A stretch of DNA of 54,085 nucleotides from Massilia sp. Root335 (GCF_001425685.1 NZ_LMCY01000028.1:257-54341), one strand, 5' to 3'; positions 1 through 8,707 are shown, numbered from the stretch's first letter. Numbers and translations: made by a program. Notes: generated from the sequence alone by a model not told the origin.

Positions 1-108
1 GGACGTGTTCGCGCTCTTCTTGCGGCGGTAGACCCACAGGCCGTAGCCGGCGACGACCATGAAGTAGAACAGGAAGACAATTAAGTCGAGGCGGGAAATC
101 AGATTCAT
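1..108 (-). CDS. Sodium/solute symporter (SSS family), N-terminus only
   Basis: Only the first 36 codons lie in the window; the gene runs off the left edge. The protein begins MNLISRLDLIVFLFYFMVVA and continues into GLWVYRRKK, that is one hydrophobic first membrane helix followed by a basic cytoplasmic turn. This layout is typical of sodium/sugar symporters of the SSS (SLC5) family. It starts 46 nt after the stop of the GH53 galactanase on the same strand, so the two are probably co-transcribed and the symporter would import galactose or short galacto-oligosaccharides. The substrate is inferred from the neighbour, and the family call rests on the N-terminus alone. Confidence 0.7.
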   Translation of the reverse strand, partial: MNLISRLDLIVFLFYFMVVAGYGLWVYRRKKSANTS

Positions 109-154
109 AGAGTTTGTCTCGTCAAACGGAGAAACGTAAATGGCGCGCCGGGGA

Positions 155-1162
155 TCAGCGCTCCAGGAAGGCGTCCATGATCGCGGTCGGCTTGCCGCCG
201 CGGTCGAAGGCGCCCATCGGATAGCCCTTCCAGTCGTAAGCCTCGGGCTCCCAATAAAACACGCCGCCCGCGCCGCCGCCATCGACGGCGCGGGCCTTGG
301 CGATCAGGTCGGCGATGACGGCCTTGCCGTCCGGGTGGTCCCACGGCACGCCGACCTCGGACAGGATCACGGGCTTGCCGTAGCGGTGGACCATGTCGTT
401 CAGGTTGGCCAGGCACGCGGTCGTCGCCTGTTGCCACGTCAGGTTCTTCGCCGTCGTCGGGTACGAGGACGCGCCGATCATGTCGAAGCGCGCGCCGTGC
501 GCCCTGAGGCCGTCGAAGTTCCAGCGGAACGTGGCGTTGTCGTGGCAGTTGTCCACGTGGACGATCACGATCGCGTCCGGGAACACCTGCTTGACGGCGC
601 CGTAGCCGCTGTCGACGAAGCGCGCATAGTTGTCCATGTGCCGCGTCGCGTCGCCCTCGGGCCACAGCATGCCGGTGCGCGTCTCGTTGCCGACCTGGAC
701 CCACGTGGGCGCGACGCCGGCGTCGCGCAGCGCGCCGAGGGTGGCCCGCGTGTGCGCCGCGACGGCGGCGGCCAGCTGCGGCGCGGTGTAGCCGGCCCAG
801 GCCCTGGGCTTCGTCTGCTGTTGCGGGTCGGCCCAGGAATCGCTGTAATGGAAATCGATCATGATGCGCATGCCGGCGGCCTGCGCGCGCTTCGCCTTCG
901 CCACGACGTCGGCGACGCCGTTCCAGCCGTCCTGCGGATTCACCCACACGCGCAGGCGGATGGCGTCCATCCCTTGTTCCTTGAGGATCGCGTACAGGTC
1001 TTCGGCCTTGCCGTCACGGTTGCGGAAGACGCGTCCCGACGCTTCCATTTCGCTGACCCAGCCGACGTCGGCGCCCTTGGCGAACGTCGGGTGCGGGTCC
1101 GCGTGCGCCGGGGCGGAACCCAGCGCCAGGCCGGCCGCCAGGGCGGAAAGAAAATGCTTCAT
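155..1162 (-). CDS. Arabinogalactan endo-beta-1,4-galactanase, GH53
   Basis: Exported enzyme of 335 aa that should cut the beta-1,4-galactan backbone of type I arabinogalactan side chains of pectin. A Sec signal peptide covers about residues 1-21 (cleavage after AHA). The GH53 barrel follows: FAKGADVGWVSEME at the N-terminus, DAIRLRVWVNP, MIDFHYSDSWADP, then VQVGNE with the acid/base Glu160 and VILSEVG with the nucleophile Glu269. The ATG is preceded by CGGAGACC as ribosome binding site, and a TAGAAT -10 lies at 1203-1208 on this strand. The SSS symporter follows directly, giving a cut-and-import pair. Length and motifs match the family. Confidence 0.93.
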   Translation of the reverse strand: MKHFLSALAAGLALGSAPAHADPHPTFAKGADVGWVSEMEASGRVFRNRDGKAEDLYAILKEQGMDAIRLRVWVNPQDGWNGVADVVAKAKRAQAAGMRIMIDFHYSDSWADPQQQTKPRAWAGYTAPQLAAAVAAHTRATLGALRDAGVAPTWVQVGNETRTGMLWPEGDATRHMDNYARFVDSGYGAVKQVFPDAIVIVHVDNCHDNATFRWNFDGLRAHGARFDMIGASSYPTTAKNLTWQQATTACLANLNDMVHRYGKPVILSEVGVPWDHPDGKAVIADLIAKARAVDGGGAGGVFYWEPEAYDWKGYPMGAFDRGGKPTAIMDAFLER

Positions 1163-1275
1163 CGGTCTCCGGGATTGTTATTGTCAAGCCACTAAGCCCC
1201 GGATTCTAGGCAGGAATCGCGCCGCCGACCCCATTCATTTTTCGCGTCTCCTATGAAATATTCGTATGGCGGCGT

Positions 1276-1370
1276 TGTTTCGGTTGAAACTTCAGCTGTT
1301 TATTTGACAAGAGGAAAGGAACGCAGGTCATCCGCCGGCTGGCACTATACTGAACCCGTGTTTCGGTTGA
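1276..1370 (+). repeat. Direct repeat TGTTTCGGTTGA in a divergent intergenic region
   Basis: The 12-mer TGTTTCGGTTGA occurs at 1276-1287 and again at 1359-1370, 83 nt apart, between the GH53 gene and the gene at 1413. The first copy extends into GTTTCGGTTGAAAC (1277-1290), an inverted repeat with 5-bp arms. A TATACT -10-like hexamer for the rightward gene lies at 1346-1351, just before the second copy. A regulator binding site is possible; no regulator can be named. Confidence 0.3.
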
Positions 1371-1412
1371 CGCCGTCCGGCGTCGCTTTTTCTACGGTAT
1401 CAGGAGGTCGAG

Positions 1413-1979
1413 ATGAGCAAAGCATCAAGTATCCTGCGGGGCGCGTGGATCGCATGCGCGCTGTGCGCGGCCAGCGTGCCCGCACTGGCCGACAGTCACC
1501 CCAAGGCCGCGAAAGACCCGGCGCGCTGGACCAGCGGCGACAAGACGAAGGCCCAGCGCATGGCCACGCTGAAGAAGGAGATCAACGCCGCGTACGCGGA
1601 GCAGCAGTCGGCGTGCAGACACAAGTCGTCGGGCAGCCGCGCCAGCTGCCTGAAGGAAGCACGCCAGGTCTACCAGCACGACATGGCGCACGCACCGCAA
1701 CTGCTGGCCGCGGCACCCAGGGGTGAGGTGACGGAGCGCGTCGTGTCCACGGCGCCGGCCACGCCCGCGACGACCGCCGAGCCGGGCGCCACCGCCTACG
1801 GCAGCTCGAGCACGGGCGCCACCGGCTCGGGTGCGGGGAGCGTGAGCGGCAAGGACGACGCGGTCCCGCCGAGCAGCGGCCAGACGAGCGGCCTGCCGCC
1901 GCCGCGCATGGACGAGCAGGACATGCAGGCACCGGCGCAGCCGCCGCAGGGCAATTCGCCGGCCGTGCAGCAGCAGTAG
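1413..1979 (+). CDS. Exported hypothetical protein, Cys-containing N-domain and low-complexity tail
   Basis: A 188-aa protein with no family I recognise. The start is supported by AGGAGG at 1402-1407. A signal peptide covers about residues 1-26 (ends PALADS). Residues 27-90 are charged and predicted helical, with two cysteines (QQSACRHKSSGSRASCLKEA) that could form a disulphide in the periplasm. From about residue 105 to the end it is rich in Ala, Thr, Gly, Ser and Pro and probably disordered. The first half resembles small proteobacterial periplasmic proteins of unknown role. It stands alone between divergent and downstream genes. Confidence 0.65.
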   Translation: MSKASSILRGAWIACALCAASVPALADSHPKAAKDPARWTSGDKTKAQRMATLKKEINAAYAEQQSACRHKSSGSRASCLKEARQVYQHDMAHAPQLLAAAPRGEVTERVVSTAPATPATTAEPGATAYGSSSTGATGSGAGSVSGKDDAVPPSSGQTSGLPPPRMDEQDMQAPAQPPQGNSPAVQQQ

Positions 1980-2044
1980 GGGGCCGTCCTCGCCCCGGCG
2001 GGCGCCGGGTGGTAAACTGCCGGCTTTTGTCGCAGGGGACCACG

Positions 2045-2854
2045 ATGGCGCTCACTTTGGCGCTGCGCGTACGCGCGCTCGAGTTGTTGATCGAGACCGA
2101 TCCGGTCGCCAAGACGAAGGGCGTGGCGCAGCTTGCGGAAGGCTGCCGCGCCGGCGCCTGCACGCTGGACGCGGCCGCGGTCCTCGACGCGGACGCCGCC
2201 GCCATCCCGGGCCGCCCTGCGCGGCCGGAGCTGGTGCCGCCGCGCCTCGTCGGCCGCCGCTCCATGGTCACGCCGGAAGGCCGCGCGATGCTCGTCCACG
2301 CGCTCGCCCACATCGAATTCAATGCCGTGAACCTCGCGCTGGACGCCGTCTGGCGCTTCCCCGGCATGCCGGACGATTACTATGGCGACTGGCTGCGCGT
2401 GGCGTCCGAGGAGGCCCATCATTTCACCCTGCTGGCGGCGCACCTGCGCACGCTCGGCTGGGCCTACGGCGACTTTCCCGGCCACGACAGCCTGTGGGAG
2501 ATGGTCGAGAAGACGAGCGGGGACATCCTCGCGCGCATGGCCCTCGTGCCGCGCACGATGGAAGCGCGCGGCCTGGACGCCATCCCGCCGCTGCGCGCCA
2601 AGCTGGCGCAGGCCGGCGACGAGGCGGCCGCGCGCATCCTCGACGTGCTGCTGCGCGACGAAGTGGGCCACGTGGAGATCGGCAACCGCTGGTATGTTTA
2701 CCTGTGCGCGCTGCGCGGCCTGGAGCCGGTGGCCACGTACGACGCGCTGACGTTGCAGTACAGGGCGCCCGTGCTCAAGGGCCCGTTCAACGTCGACGCG
2801 CGCCGCCAGGCCGGCTTTACCGAAGCGGAACTCGCCCGTTTCGCGGGTGCCTGA
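2045..2854 (+). CDS. Ferritin-like DUF455 family protein
   Basis: A 269-aa soluble helical protein of the DUF455 family, which has a ferritin-like fold. Candidate di-iron ligands are visible: HIEFNA (Glu91), SEEAHH (Glu122/123 and His125/126), TMEARG (Glu173) and RDEVGHVEIG (Glu206, His209). The ATG at 2045 is chosen because GGGG precedes it at a normal distance and family similarity begins with MALTLALRVRAL; an ATG-like start at 2009 has no such site. The biochemical role of the family is not established; a redox or oxygenase-like reaction is inferred from the metal site. It ends 4 nt before the polB start, so the two are probably translationally coupled. Confidence 0.85.
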   Translation: MALTLALRVRALELLIETDPVAKTKGVAQLAEGCRAGACTLDAAAVLDADAAAIPGRPARPELVPPRLVGRRSMVTPEGRAMLVHALAHIEFNAVNLALDAVWRFPGMPDDYYGDWLRVASEEAHHFTLLAAHLRTLGWAYGDFPGHDSLWEMVEKTSGDILARMALVPRTMEARGLDAIPPLRAKLAQAGDEAAARILDVLLRDEVGHVEIGNRWYVYLCALRGLEPVATYDALTLQYRAPVLKGPFNVDARRQAGFTEAELARFAGA

Positions 2855-2858
2855 CGTC

Positions 2859-5231
2859 ATGGACGCGCAGGGCTTCCTGCTGACGCGCCACTGGCGCGAC
2901 ACGGACGCCGGCGTCGAGGTCGAGTTCTGGCTCGCGACGCCGGACGGGCCGCGCCGCGTGCGCCTCGCGCCGCAGCCGGCCGTCGCGTTCATCCCGGTGG
3001 AGCAGGGCGACACCGCGCGCCTGCTGCTGCAGCGCGAACGGGGCGCCGAACTGCGCGAACTGGCGCTGTGCGACTTCCGCCACCGTCCCGTGCTGGGCCT
3101 GTACTGCACCCAGTACCGCCACCTGCTGCGCCTGGAAAAACGGCTGCGCGAGCATGGCGTCGACGTCTACGAAGCGGACGTCCGCCCGCCCGAGCGCTAC
3201 CTGATGGAGCGCTTCATCACGGCCCCCGTCGCGTACGCGGGCACGCTGGATGCCGCCGATCCGCGGCTCCTCGTCGACGCCCATCTGAAACCCGTGGACG
3301 ACTACCGGCCGGCGCTGTCGACGGTCTCGCTCGACATCGAGACGACGATGCAGGGCGAACTGCGCTCGATCGCGCTGGAAGGCTGCGGCCAGCGCCAGGT
3401 GTACATGCTGGGCCCCGCGAACGGCGACGCGTCCAGCCTCGACTTCGACTACGAGGTGTGCGCGACGCGGCGCGACCTGCTCGACCGGCTGGAAGACTGG
3501 GTCCGCCGCCACGACCCGGATGCCATCATCGGCTGGAACCTCGTGCAGTTCGACCTGCGCATCCTGCAACAGCACGCGCAGCAGATGCAGCGCCCGCTGC
3601 GCCTGGGCCGCGACGGCAGCGCGATCGAATGGCGCGAGCACGGCGGGCGCCAGGAACACTGGTTCGCCGCGATCGCCGGGCGCCTCGTCATCGACGGCAT
3701 CGAGGCGCTGCGTTCGGCCACGTGGAGCTTCCCGTCGTTCTCGCTGGAGCACGTGGCGCAAAGCCTGCTGGGCGAAGGCAAGGCGATCGACAACCCGTAC
3801 GACCGCATGGCGGAAATCGACCGCATGTTCGCCGAGGACAAGCCGGCCCTGGCCCGCTACAACCTGCAGGACTGCGTGCTCGTCACGCGCATCTTCGCCA
3901 AGTCCGGGCTGATGACCTTCCTGCTGGAGCGCGCCAGCGTGACCGGCCTCGCGGCGGATCGCAGCGGCGGTTCCGTCGCCGCGTTCGAGCACGCGTACAT
4001 GCCGCTGATGCACCGCCTCGGGCGCGTGGCGCCGAACATCGGCGACGTGCCGGGCGCGGACAGCCCCGGCGGGTTCGTGATGGATTCGCGCTCCGGCCTG
4101 TACGACTCGGTGCTCGTGCTGGACTACAAGAGCCTGTACCCGTCGATCATCCGCACCTTCCTGATCGATCCGGTGGGCCTCGTCGCCGGCCTCGAGGAGC
4201 CGGAAAGCGACACGGTGCCGGGCTTTCGCGGCGCGCGCTTTTCGCGCACGCGGCACTGCCTGCCCGGCATCGTCACGCGCGTGTGGCAGGGCCGCGACGC
4301 CGCCAAGCGCGAACGCAACGCGCCGCTGTCGCAGGCCCTCAAGATCATCATGAATTCGATGTACGGGGTGCTGGGCACGACGGGATGCCGCTTCTTCGAT
4401 CCGCGCCTCGCGTCGTCGATCACGATGCGCGGCCACGAGATCATGCACCGCACGCGCGAGCTGATCGAGGCGCAGGGCTACCAGGTGATCTACGGGGACA
4501 CGGATTCGACGTTCGTGTGGCTCGGGCGCGCGCACGACGGGCCTGAAGCCGAGCGCATCGGGCGCGCGCTCGTCGAGCACGTGAACGGCTGGTGGCGCGA
4601 CCATCTGCGCGCCGGACTGCAACTGGAGTGCGCACTGGAGCTGGAATACGAGACCCACTTCCGGCGCTTCCTGATGCCGACCGTGCGCGGGTCGGAGGAG
4701 GGCAGCAAGAAGCGCTACGCGGGCCTCGTGCGCCGGGCGGACGGCAGCGAGGAAGTGATCTTCAAGGGCCTGGAGACGGTGCGCACGGACTGGACGCCGC
4801 TGGCGCAGGCGTTCCAGCAGGAGCTCTACGGCCGCGTGTTCCGCGGCGAACCGTACGAGGAGTATGTGCGCGACTATGTGGCGCGCACGTTGCGGGGGGA
4901 GCTCGACGAGCAGCTCGTGTACCGCAAGCGCCTGCGCCGGCCGCTGGTCGAGTACGAGCGCAACGTGCCGCCGCACGTGCGCGCGGCGCGCGCGGCCGAC
5001 GAGTTCCACGTGCGCCAGGGCCGGCCCGCGCCTTACCGCAACGGCGGCTGGATCCGCTACGTGATGACGACGGCGGGCCCGGAACCGCTGGACACGCTGG
5101 ACACCCGCCGTACGCCCATCGACTACGAACACTATCTGACGAAGCAGCTGGAACCCGTCGCGGACGGCATCCTGCCGTTTTTGGACGACAGCTTCGCGCG
5201 GCTGACCAGCCCGCAGGGGGCGTTGTTCTGA
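2859..5231 (+). CDS. polB: DNA polymerase II (family B)
   Basis: A 790-aa family B polymerase for translesion synthesis and replication restart. The exonuclease motifs are VSLDIETT (near residue 160) and IIGWNLVQFDL (near 225). The polymerase motifs are VLDYKSLYPSII (near 420), LKIIMNSMYGVLG (near 500) and VIYGDTDSTF (near 545), so both activities look intact. The length is close to that of the Escherichia coli enzyme (783 aa). The ATG at 2859 is chosen because the protein then begins MDAQGFLLTRHWRDT, matching the known E. coli N-terminus; a GTG at 2847 in frame is an alternative overlapping the upstream stop. In enterobacteria polB is SOS-induced; I see no clear LexA box here, and transcription probably starts upstream of the DUF455 gene. 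Confidence 0.97.
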   Translation: MDAQGFLLTRHWRDTDAGVEVEFWLATPDGPRRVRLAPQPAVAFIPVEQGDTARLLLQRERGAELRELALCDFRHRPVLGLYCTQYRHLLRLEKRLREHGVDVYEADVRPPERYLMERFITAPVAYAGTLDAADPRLLVDAHLKPVDDYRPALSTVSLDIETTMQGELRSIALEGCGQRQVYMLGPANGDASSLDFDYEVCATRRDLLDRLEDWVRRHDPDAIIGWNLVQFDLRILQQHAQQMQRPLRLGRDGSAIEWREHGGRQEHWFAAIAGRLVIDGIEALRSATWSFPSFSLEHVAQSLLGEGKAIDNPYDRMAEIDRMFAEDKPALARYNLQDCVLVTRIFAKSGLMTFLLERASVTGLAADRSGGSVAAFEHAYMPLMHRLGRVAPNIGDVPGADSPGGFVMDSRSGLYDSVLVLDYKSLYPSIIRTFLIDPVGLVAGLEEPESDTVPGFRGARFSRTRHCLPGIVTRVWQGRDAAKRERNAPLSQALKIIMNSMYGVLGTTGCRFFDPRLASSITMRGHEIMHRTRELIEAQGYQVIYGDTDSTFVWLGRAHDGPEAERIGRALVEHVNGWWRDHLRAGLQLECALELEYETHFRRFLMPTVRGSEEGSKKRYAGLVRRADGSEEVIFKGLETVRTDWTPLAQAFQQELYGRVFRGEPYEEYVRDYVARTLRGELDEQLVYRKRLRRPLVEYERNVPPHVRAARAADEFHVRQGRPAPYRNGGWIRYVMTTAGPEPLDTLDTRRTPIDYEHYLTKQLEPVADGILPFLDDSFARLTSPQGALF

Positions 5232-5292
5232 TCAGTTGGGCCGACGAATGGTCCGGCCCCGAACCGGACGGGCACCTTCGCTTCGAGCCGGC

Positions 5293-5646
5293 TTACCCGC
5301 CGACGCGCTTCGCATGAAGTCCGTGTTTTCCGAGCACTTCCATGATGAGGTCGCAGTGGTCGCCCTGGACCTCGATCGCGCCGTCCTTCACGGTCCCGCC
5401 GCAACCGCATGCCGTGCGCAACTGCTTGCCCAAGGCCATCAGCGCGGCGCCGTCGAGCGCGAGTCCCTTGACGAGCGTGACGGTCTTGCCGCCGCGGCCC
5501 CTGGTCTGGCGCGACACGCGCGCGACGCCGTCGCCGGTCGGCACGACCGTGGCCTTGCAGGCACACGCCGCGACGGGGCGGCGGCAATCGGGGCACATGC
5601 GTCCGCCGTCGGTGGAATATACGAGGCCGCTGTTTGTATGCTTCAT
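5293..5646 (-). CDS. yciH: YciH / SUI1-type translation factor
   Basis: A 117-aa protein of the eIF1/SUI1 family. The core is GGKTVTLVKGL, LKQLRTACGCGGTVKDG and IEVQGDH, the typical SUI1 signature ending in a short C-terminal strand. The N-terminus has CPDC and CAC, a Cys cluster common in bacterial YciH proteins. In E. coli YciH can influence start-site fidelity; its cellular role is minor and poorly defined. The start at MKHTNSGLVYSTD is chosen by family similarity; an in-frame Met 11 codons upstream adds residues that do not fit. It converges with polB across 61 nt. Confidence 0.9.
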   Translation of the reverse strand: MKHTNSGLVYSTDGGRMCPDCRRPVAACACKATVVPTGDGVARVSRQTRGRGGKTVTLVKGLALDGAALMALGKQLRTACGCGGTVKDGAIEVQGDHCDLIMEVLGKHGLHAKRVGG

Positions 5647-5744
5647 GCTGTTCGGGTATCGATGACATTTGACGCGCACGAGTTTATCCGCAAGGCGGTC
5701 CGGATGCTACTATCCTGCGCAGTCCGTACAACAAGGGAGCTGCC

Positions 5745-6335
5745 ATGCATCATGCCGGGATCTTCGACGCCGTTTTCATCGCAATGTTCGCGCTGTGTTT
5801 CATCATCCGCGCGCCGCTGGAATACCGGAACAAGAAGATCAAGGCCGTCGAATCGCGCGAAGGCGCATTCGGCAAATTTTGCCTGATCCTGGTGTTGACC
5901 GGCTCGACGACCATGCCGTTGTTATACCTCTTTACCCGCCTGTTCGATTTCGCCGACTACGAAGTCGCAACAGGTCCCGGCCTCGTGGGCAGTGCGCTCG
6001 CAGTGGTCGGCATTTTCCTGTTCTGGAAATCGCACCGCGATCTCGGTCGCCAGTTTTCGCCGACGCTCGAGGTCAAGGAAGCGCATCACCTCATTTCACA
6101 CGGCATCTACAGCAAGATCCGGCATCCGATGTACACGGCCGTCTATGCCATCGCGGCCGCGCAACTGCTGTTGATCGGGAATTTTGTCGTGGGTCCGGCC
6201 TTCCTGATCGCGTTCGGGATCCTGTATTTTTCCAGGATCGATCGTGAAGAAGACATGATGCTGGCCCATTTTGGAAACGCGTACGCGGACTATAAATTGC
6301 GCACGAATCGTTTGTTTCCGTCGTTGCGGCGCTAG
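5745..6335 (+). CDS. Isoprenylcysteine carboxyl methyltransferase (ICMT)-like membrane protein
   Basis: A 196-aa integral membrane protein with about five hydrophobic segments. The C-terminal half has the ICMT/PEMT-type signature: HGIYSKIRHPMYTA (SAM-binding loop) and REEDMMLAHFGNAYADY with the conserved Glu-Glu pair. Proteins of this kind methylate lipids or other hydrophobic substrates using S-adenosylmethionine; bacteria lack prenylated CaaX proteins, so the real substrate is unknown. The start is supported by AAGGGAG 7 nt upstream and a TACTAT -10-like element nearby. The next gene starts 15 nt downstream and may be co-transcribed. Confidence 0.85.
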   Translation: MHHAGIFDAVFIAMFALCFIIRAPLEYRNKKIKAVESREGAFGKFCLILVLTGSTTMPLLYLFTRLFDFADYEVATGPGLVGSALAVVGIFLFWKSHRDLGRQFSPTLEVKEAHHLISHGIYSKIRHPMYTAVYAIAAAQLLLIGNFVVGPAFLIAFGILYFSRIDREEDMMLAHFGNAYADYKLRTNRLFPSLRR

Positions 6336-6350
6336 CGTCCCGGGCGATTC

Positions 6351-6722
6351 ATGATGGATGCCACACCCGCCACGCCGCACGGATTGACGCATGTCCTCGC
6401 CGAATTGCGCCTGCTCGAACCGTTGTTCCACACCGGACACGATGCGGAATGTATCGCCGCGCCCACGTTCTGGGAAGTCGGCGCATCGGGACGGCGTTAT
6501 GGCAGGGAGTATGTGCTCGGCGTCCTGCGCGAGCGCGCCGCCGGGCCGGAGCCGGAAGACTGGCGCGCCGAGGATTTTCATGTCGCACCGGCCGGCGCCG
6601 ATCACTATCTGCTCACCTACACGCTGCACCAGCCGGGCCGCGTCACGCGCAGGTTGACCGTATGGCGCCGCAGCGACGGGCAATGGCAGGCGATCTACCA
6701 CCAGGGGACGATCGTCACCTGA
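6351..6722 (+). CDS. SnoaL/DUF4440-like small protein
   Basis: A 123-aa protein with the pattern of an NTF2-like (SnoaL/DUF4440) fold: an N-terminal helix with LRLLEPLFHTG, then APTFWEVGASGRRYGREYVL, and C-terminal strands ending TVWRRSDGQWQAIYHQGT. Members are small hydrolases, isomerases or ligand binders; nothing here tells which. It starts with two consecutive Met codons, has no strong ribosome binding site, and lies 15 nt after the ICMT-like gene, which suggests co-translation. Confidence 0.75.
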   Translation: MMDATPATPHGLTHVLAELRLLEPLFHTGHDAECIAAPTFWEVGASGRRYGREYVLGVLRERAAGPEPEDWRAEDFHVAPAGADHYLLTYTLHQPGRVTRRLTVWRRSDGQWQAIYHQGTIVT

Positions 6723-6758
6723 GCAGGCGGGCGTCGGCCGTCGCCCGCACGATATGGT

Positions 6759-6787
6759 TTGACGCCTCGACAAAACAGGACTATATT
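6759..6787 (+). promoter_or_regulatory. Sigma-70 promoter of the GH16 gene
   Basis: TTGACG at 6759-6764, a 17-nt spacer and TATATT at 6782-6787. Transcription would begin near 6794, immediately before the palindrome at 6799-6816. Confidence 0.7.
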
Positions 6788-6798
6788 TTCGTTTCCGC

Positions 6799-6816
6799 GT
6801 TGGAAACGTTTCCAAC
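6799..6816. promoter_or_regulatory. Perfect 18-bp LacI-type operator upstream of GH16
   Basis: GTTGGAAACGTTTCCAAC is a perfect palindrome with a central CG, the hallmark of LacI/GalR-family operators. It lies a few bases after the predicted transcription start and about 107 nt before the GH16 start codon, where a bound repressor would block transcription. The LacI protein in this window is linked to a different motif, so the cognate regulator is probably elsewhere. Confidence 0.75.
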
Positions 6817-6922
6817 TCCAGTCTCCACAAGAATCCCAACAAGACCGGCGACCGAGCCGGCCCGGCGTGGTGCGTCTGGCAAGGGCGTCCACAATTCTTC
6901 GCAGTGAAACAGAGGAGTCGAA

Positions 6923-8695
6923 GTGAATAACGAAAACCAGAAATATCACTTGAAATGGAAAGCTTTCCACGCGGCGACGGCCGGGCTGCTGCTCGCGTGC
7001 GGCATGCACGCATCGGCGAGCGTCACCAGCCCGGCCATCGGCCAGTTGCTGTGGTCGGAAGAATTCAACGGCCCGAGCCTGGACGCGTCGCGCTGGACCG
7101 CCACCGACGGCAACGGCTGCCAGATCAACCTGTGCGGCTACGGCAATGCGGAACTGGAGTACTACAGCCCGAACAACGTCTCGATCGCCGACGTGCCGTT
7201 CGAACCGGGCACGCGCGCGCTCGCGATCCGCGCGCAGAACCAGACGGTGGGCAGCAACGTCTTCACGTCCGGGAAGATCGACAGCCACGGCAAGGTGCAG
7301 GTGCAGTACGGGATGATCGAGATCCGCATGAGCACCCCGAACGTCGCGACCGGGCTGTGGCCGGCCGGGTGGATGCTGGGCACGAGCCCGCAGACGTGGC
7401 CGCGCAACGGCGAGATCGACATCATGGAGATGGGCCACAAGGCGTCGGCGCGCACGGCGGCCGGGTCGCCGTCGGCCAACAACTTCGTCGGCTCGAACGT
7501 GATCACGTGGCAGCAGGCCGCCTGCGTGCCCGGCAACGAGAGCTGCGCCGCCTCGACCGCCTGGCAGACGAAGAACTGGTACGTGCCGGCGACGTCGCTG
7601 GCGAACCGCTTCGTCACCTACCGCCTGTACTGGACGGAGAGCCAGATGCGCTTCACGACGGTCGACAACGGCGTCGAGCACGATATGTACGACGCGCCGC
7701 TGCCGGTGAATTCGACGGCGCTACAGGCGCCCTTCTACCTGCTGCTGAACCTCGCCGTCGGCGGCAATTTCACCGACGCGGCCACGCCGGGCCAGGTGAC
7801 GGCGCCGCTGCCGGGCACGATGTACGTCGACTACGTCCGCGTCTATCAACTGGACGGCAAGGGCACCGTCAAGCTGGGCAACCAGACCGTCCCCGAGGTG
7901 GCGGGCAAGTTCGGCGTGTTCACCGACACGACGGCCGTGAACGGCAAGCTGGTGGCCGGCACGAGTTCCGACATCTTCCTGTGGAACAGCGCCTCGTCCG
8001 GCGCCGGCAACACGCCGCCGTACGAGGGCGCCAACGTCATCGCCTGGAATTACACGGCGCCCGGCCAGTGGTTCGGCGGCGGCGTGCAGGCGCGCCAGGC
8101 GCACGACCTGACGAACTACCGCAACGGGACCATGAAGTTCCGCATCAAGATCCCGGCCAACGTCTCGTTCAACATCGGCGTGGGCGACACCTACACGAAC
8201 CAGAACTGGGTGAACTTCCCGGCGAACACGACGCAATATGGCCTCGTGCGCAACGGCGACTGGGCGCAGGGGAGCATTCCCGTGTCGACGCTGATCGGGC
8301 CCAAGGTGGCGCTGCAGTCGCTGCTCGACGTCTTCATGATCTCGAGCGACGCGAACAAGCTGCCGGCATCGACCTTCCAGTTCGCCATCGACGACATCGT
8401 GTGGGATTCGGGCACGACGGCGCCGCCGCCGCCGCCGTCCGGACCGACCTACGCGACGCAGACATCGGCGACCACGCTGCAGTTCACGACGACGACGGGC
8501 AGCTGGGCCGACGTCCACTACACCGTGAACAACGGCACCCAGCAGAACGTGCGCATGCGGCTCGACGGCACGACCAATACGTACAGCGCGGGCGGGCTGA
8601 AGATCGGCGACGTGGTGCGCTACAGCTTCACGTACTGGGACACGGCACGCAACTACGCAGTCGATACGGCCCTGCAGACCTGCACGATGCAGTGA
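6923..8695 (+). CDS. Exported beta-glucanase, GH16 with CBM56-like C-terminus
   Basis: A 590-aa secreted enzyme expected to hydrolyse beta-1,3 or mixed beta-1,3/1,4-glucans. It starts with GTG, preceded by GAGGAG at 6912-6917. A signal peptide covers about residues 1-32. The GH16 domain spans about 40-310 and carries the catalytic motif GEIDIMEMG (Glu164 nucleophile, Asp166, Glu169 acid/base). Residues 315-500 form a beta-rich module of the kind found beside laminarinases (VFTDTTAVNGKL and PGQWFGGGVQ). After a Pro-rich linker, residues 508-590 resemble the beta-1,3-glucan-binding CBM56 (GSWADVHYTVN, GDVVRYSFTYWD). It is a monocistronic unit under its own operator. Confidence 0.92.
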   Translation: MNNENQKYHLKWKAFHAATAGLLLACGMHASASVTSPAIGQLLWSEEFNGPSLDASRWTATDGNGCQINLCGYGNAELEYYSPNNVSIADVPFEPGTRALAIRAQNQTVGSNVFTSGKIDSHGKVQVQYGMIEIRMSTPNVATGLWPAGWMLGTSPQTWPRNGEIDIMEMGHKASARTAAGSPSANNFVGSNVITWQQAACVPGNESCAASTAWQTKNWYVPATSLANRFVTYRLYWTESQMRFTTVDNGVEHDMYDAPLPVNSTALQAPFYLLLNLAVGGNFTDAATPGQVTAPLPGTMYVDYVRVYQLDGKGTVKLGNQTVPEVAGKFGVFTDTTAVNGKLVAGTSSDIFLWNSASSGAGNTPPYEGANVIAWNYTAPGQWFGGGVQARQAHDLTNYRNGTMKFRIKIPANVSFNIGVGDTYTNQNWVNFPANTTQYGLVRNGDWAQGSIPVSTLIGPKVALQSLLDVFMISSDANKLPASTFQFAIDDIVWDSGTTAPPPPPSGPTYATQTSATTLQFTTTTGSWADVHYTVNNGTQQNVRMRLDGTTNTYSAGGLKIGDVVRYSFTYWDTARNYAVDTALQTCTMQ

Positions 8696-8707
8696 CCGCC
8701 GGCCCCG

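Noticed and set aside
1304..1309. TTGACA as the -35 of the gene at 1413
   Set aside because: The nearest TATACT is 36 nt away, too far for one promoter, and no -10 lies 16-18 nt downstream.
1994..2009. Terminator after the hypothetical gene at 1413
   Set aside because: CCCGGC and GCCGGG can pair around GGGC, but no T tract follows and the region runs directly into the probable -10 of the DUF455 gene.
5238..5269. Terminator between polB and yciH
   Set aside because: GTCCGG and CCGGAC (5251-5269) can pair, but there is no T tract in either direction and the stem is only 6 bp.
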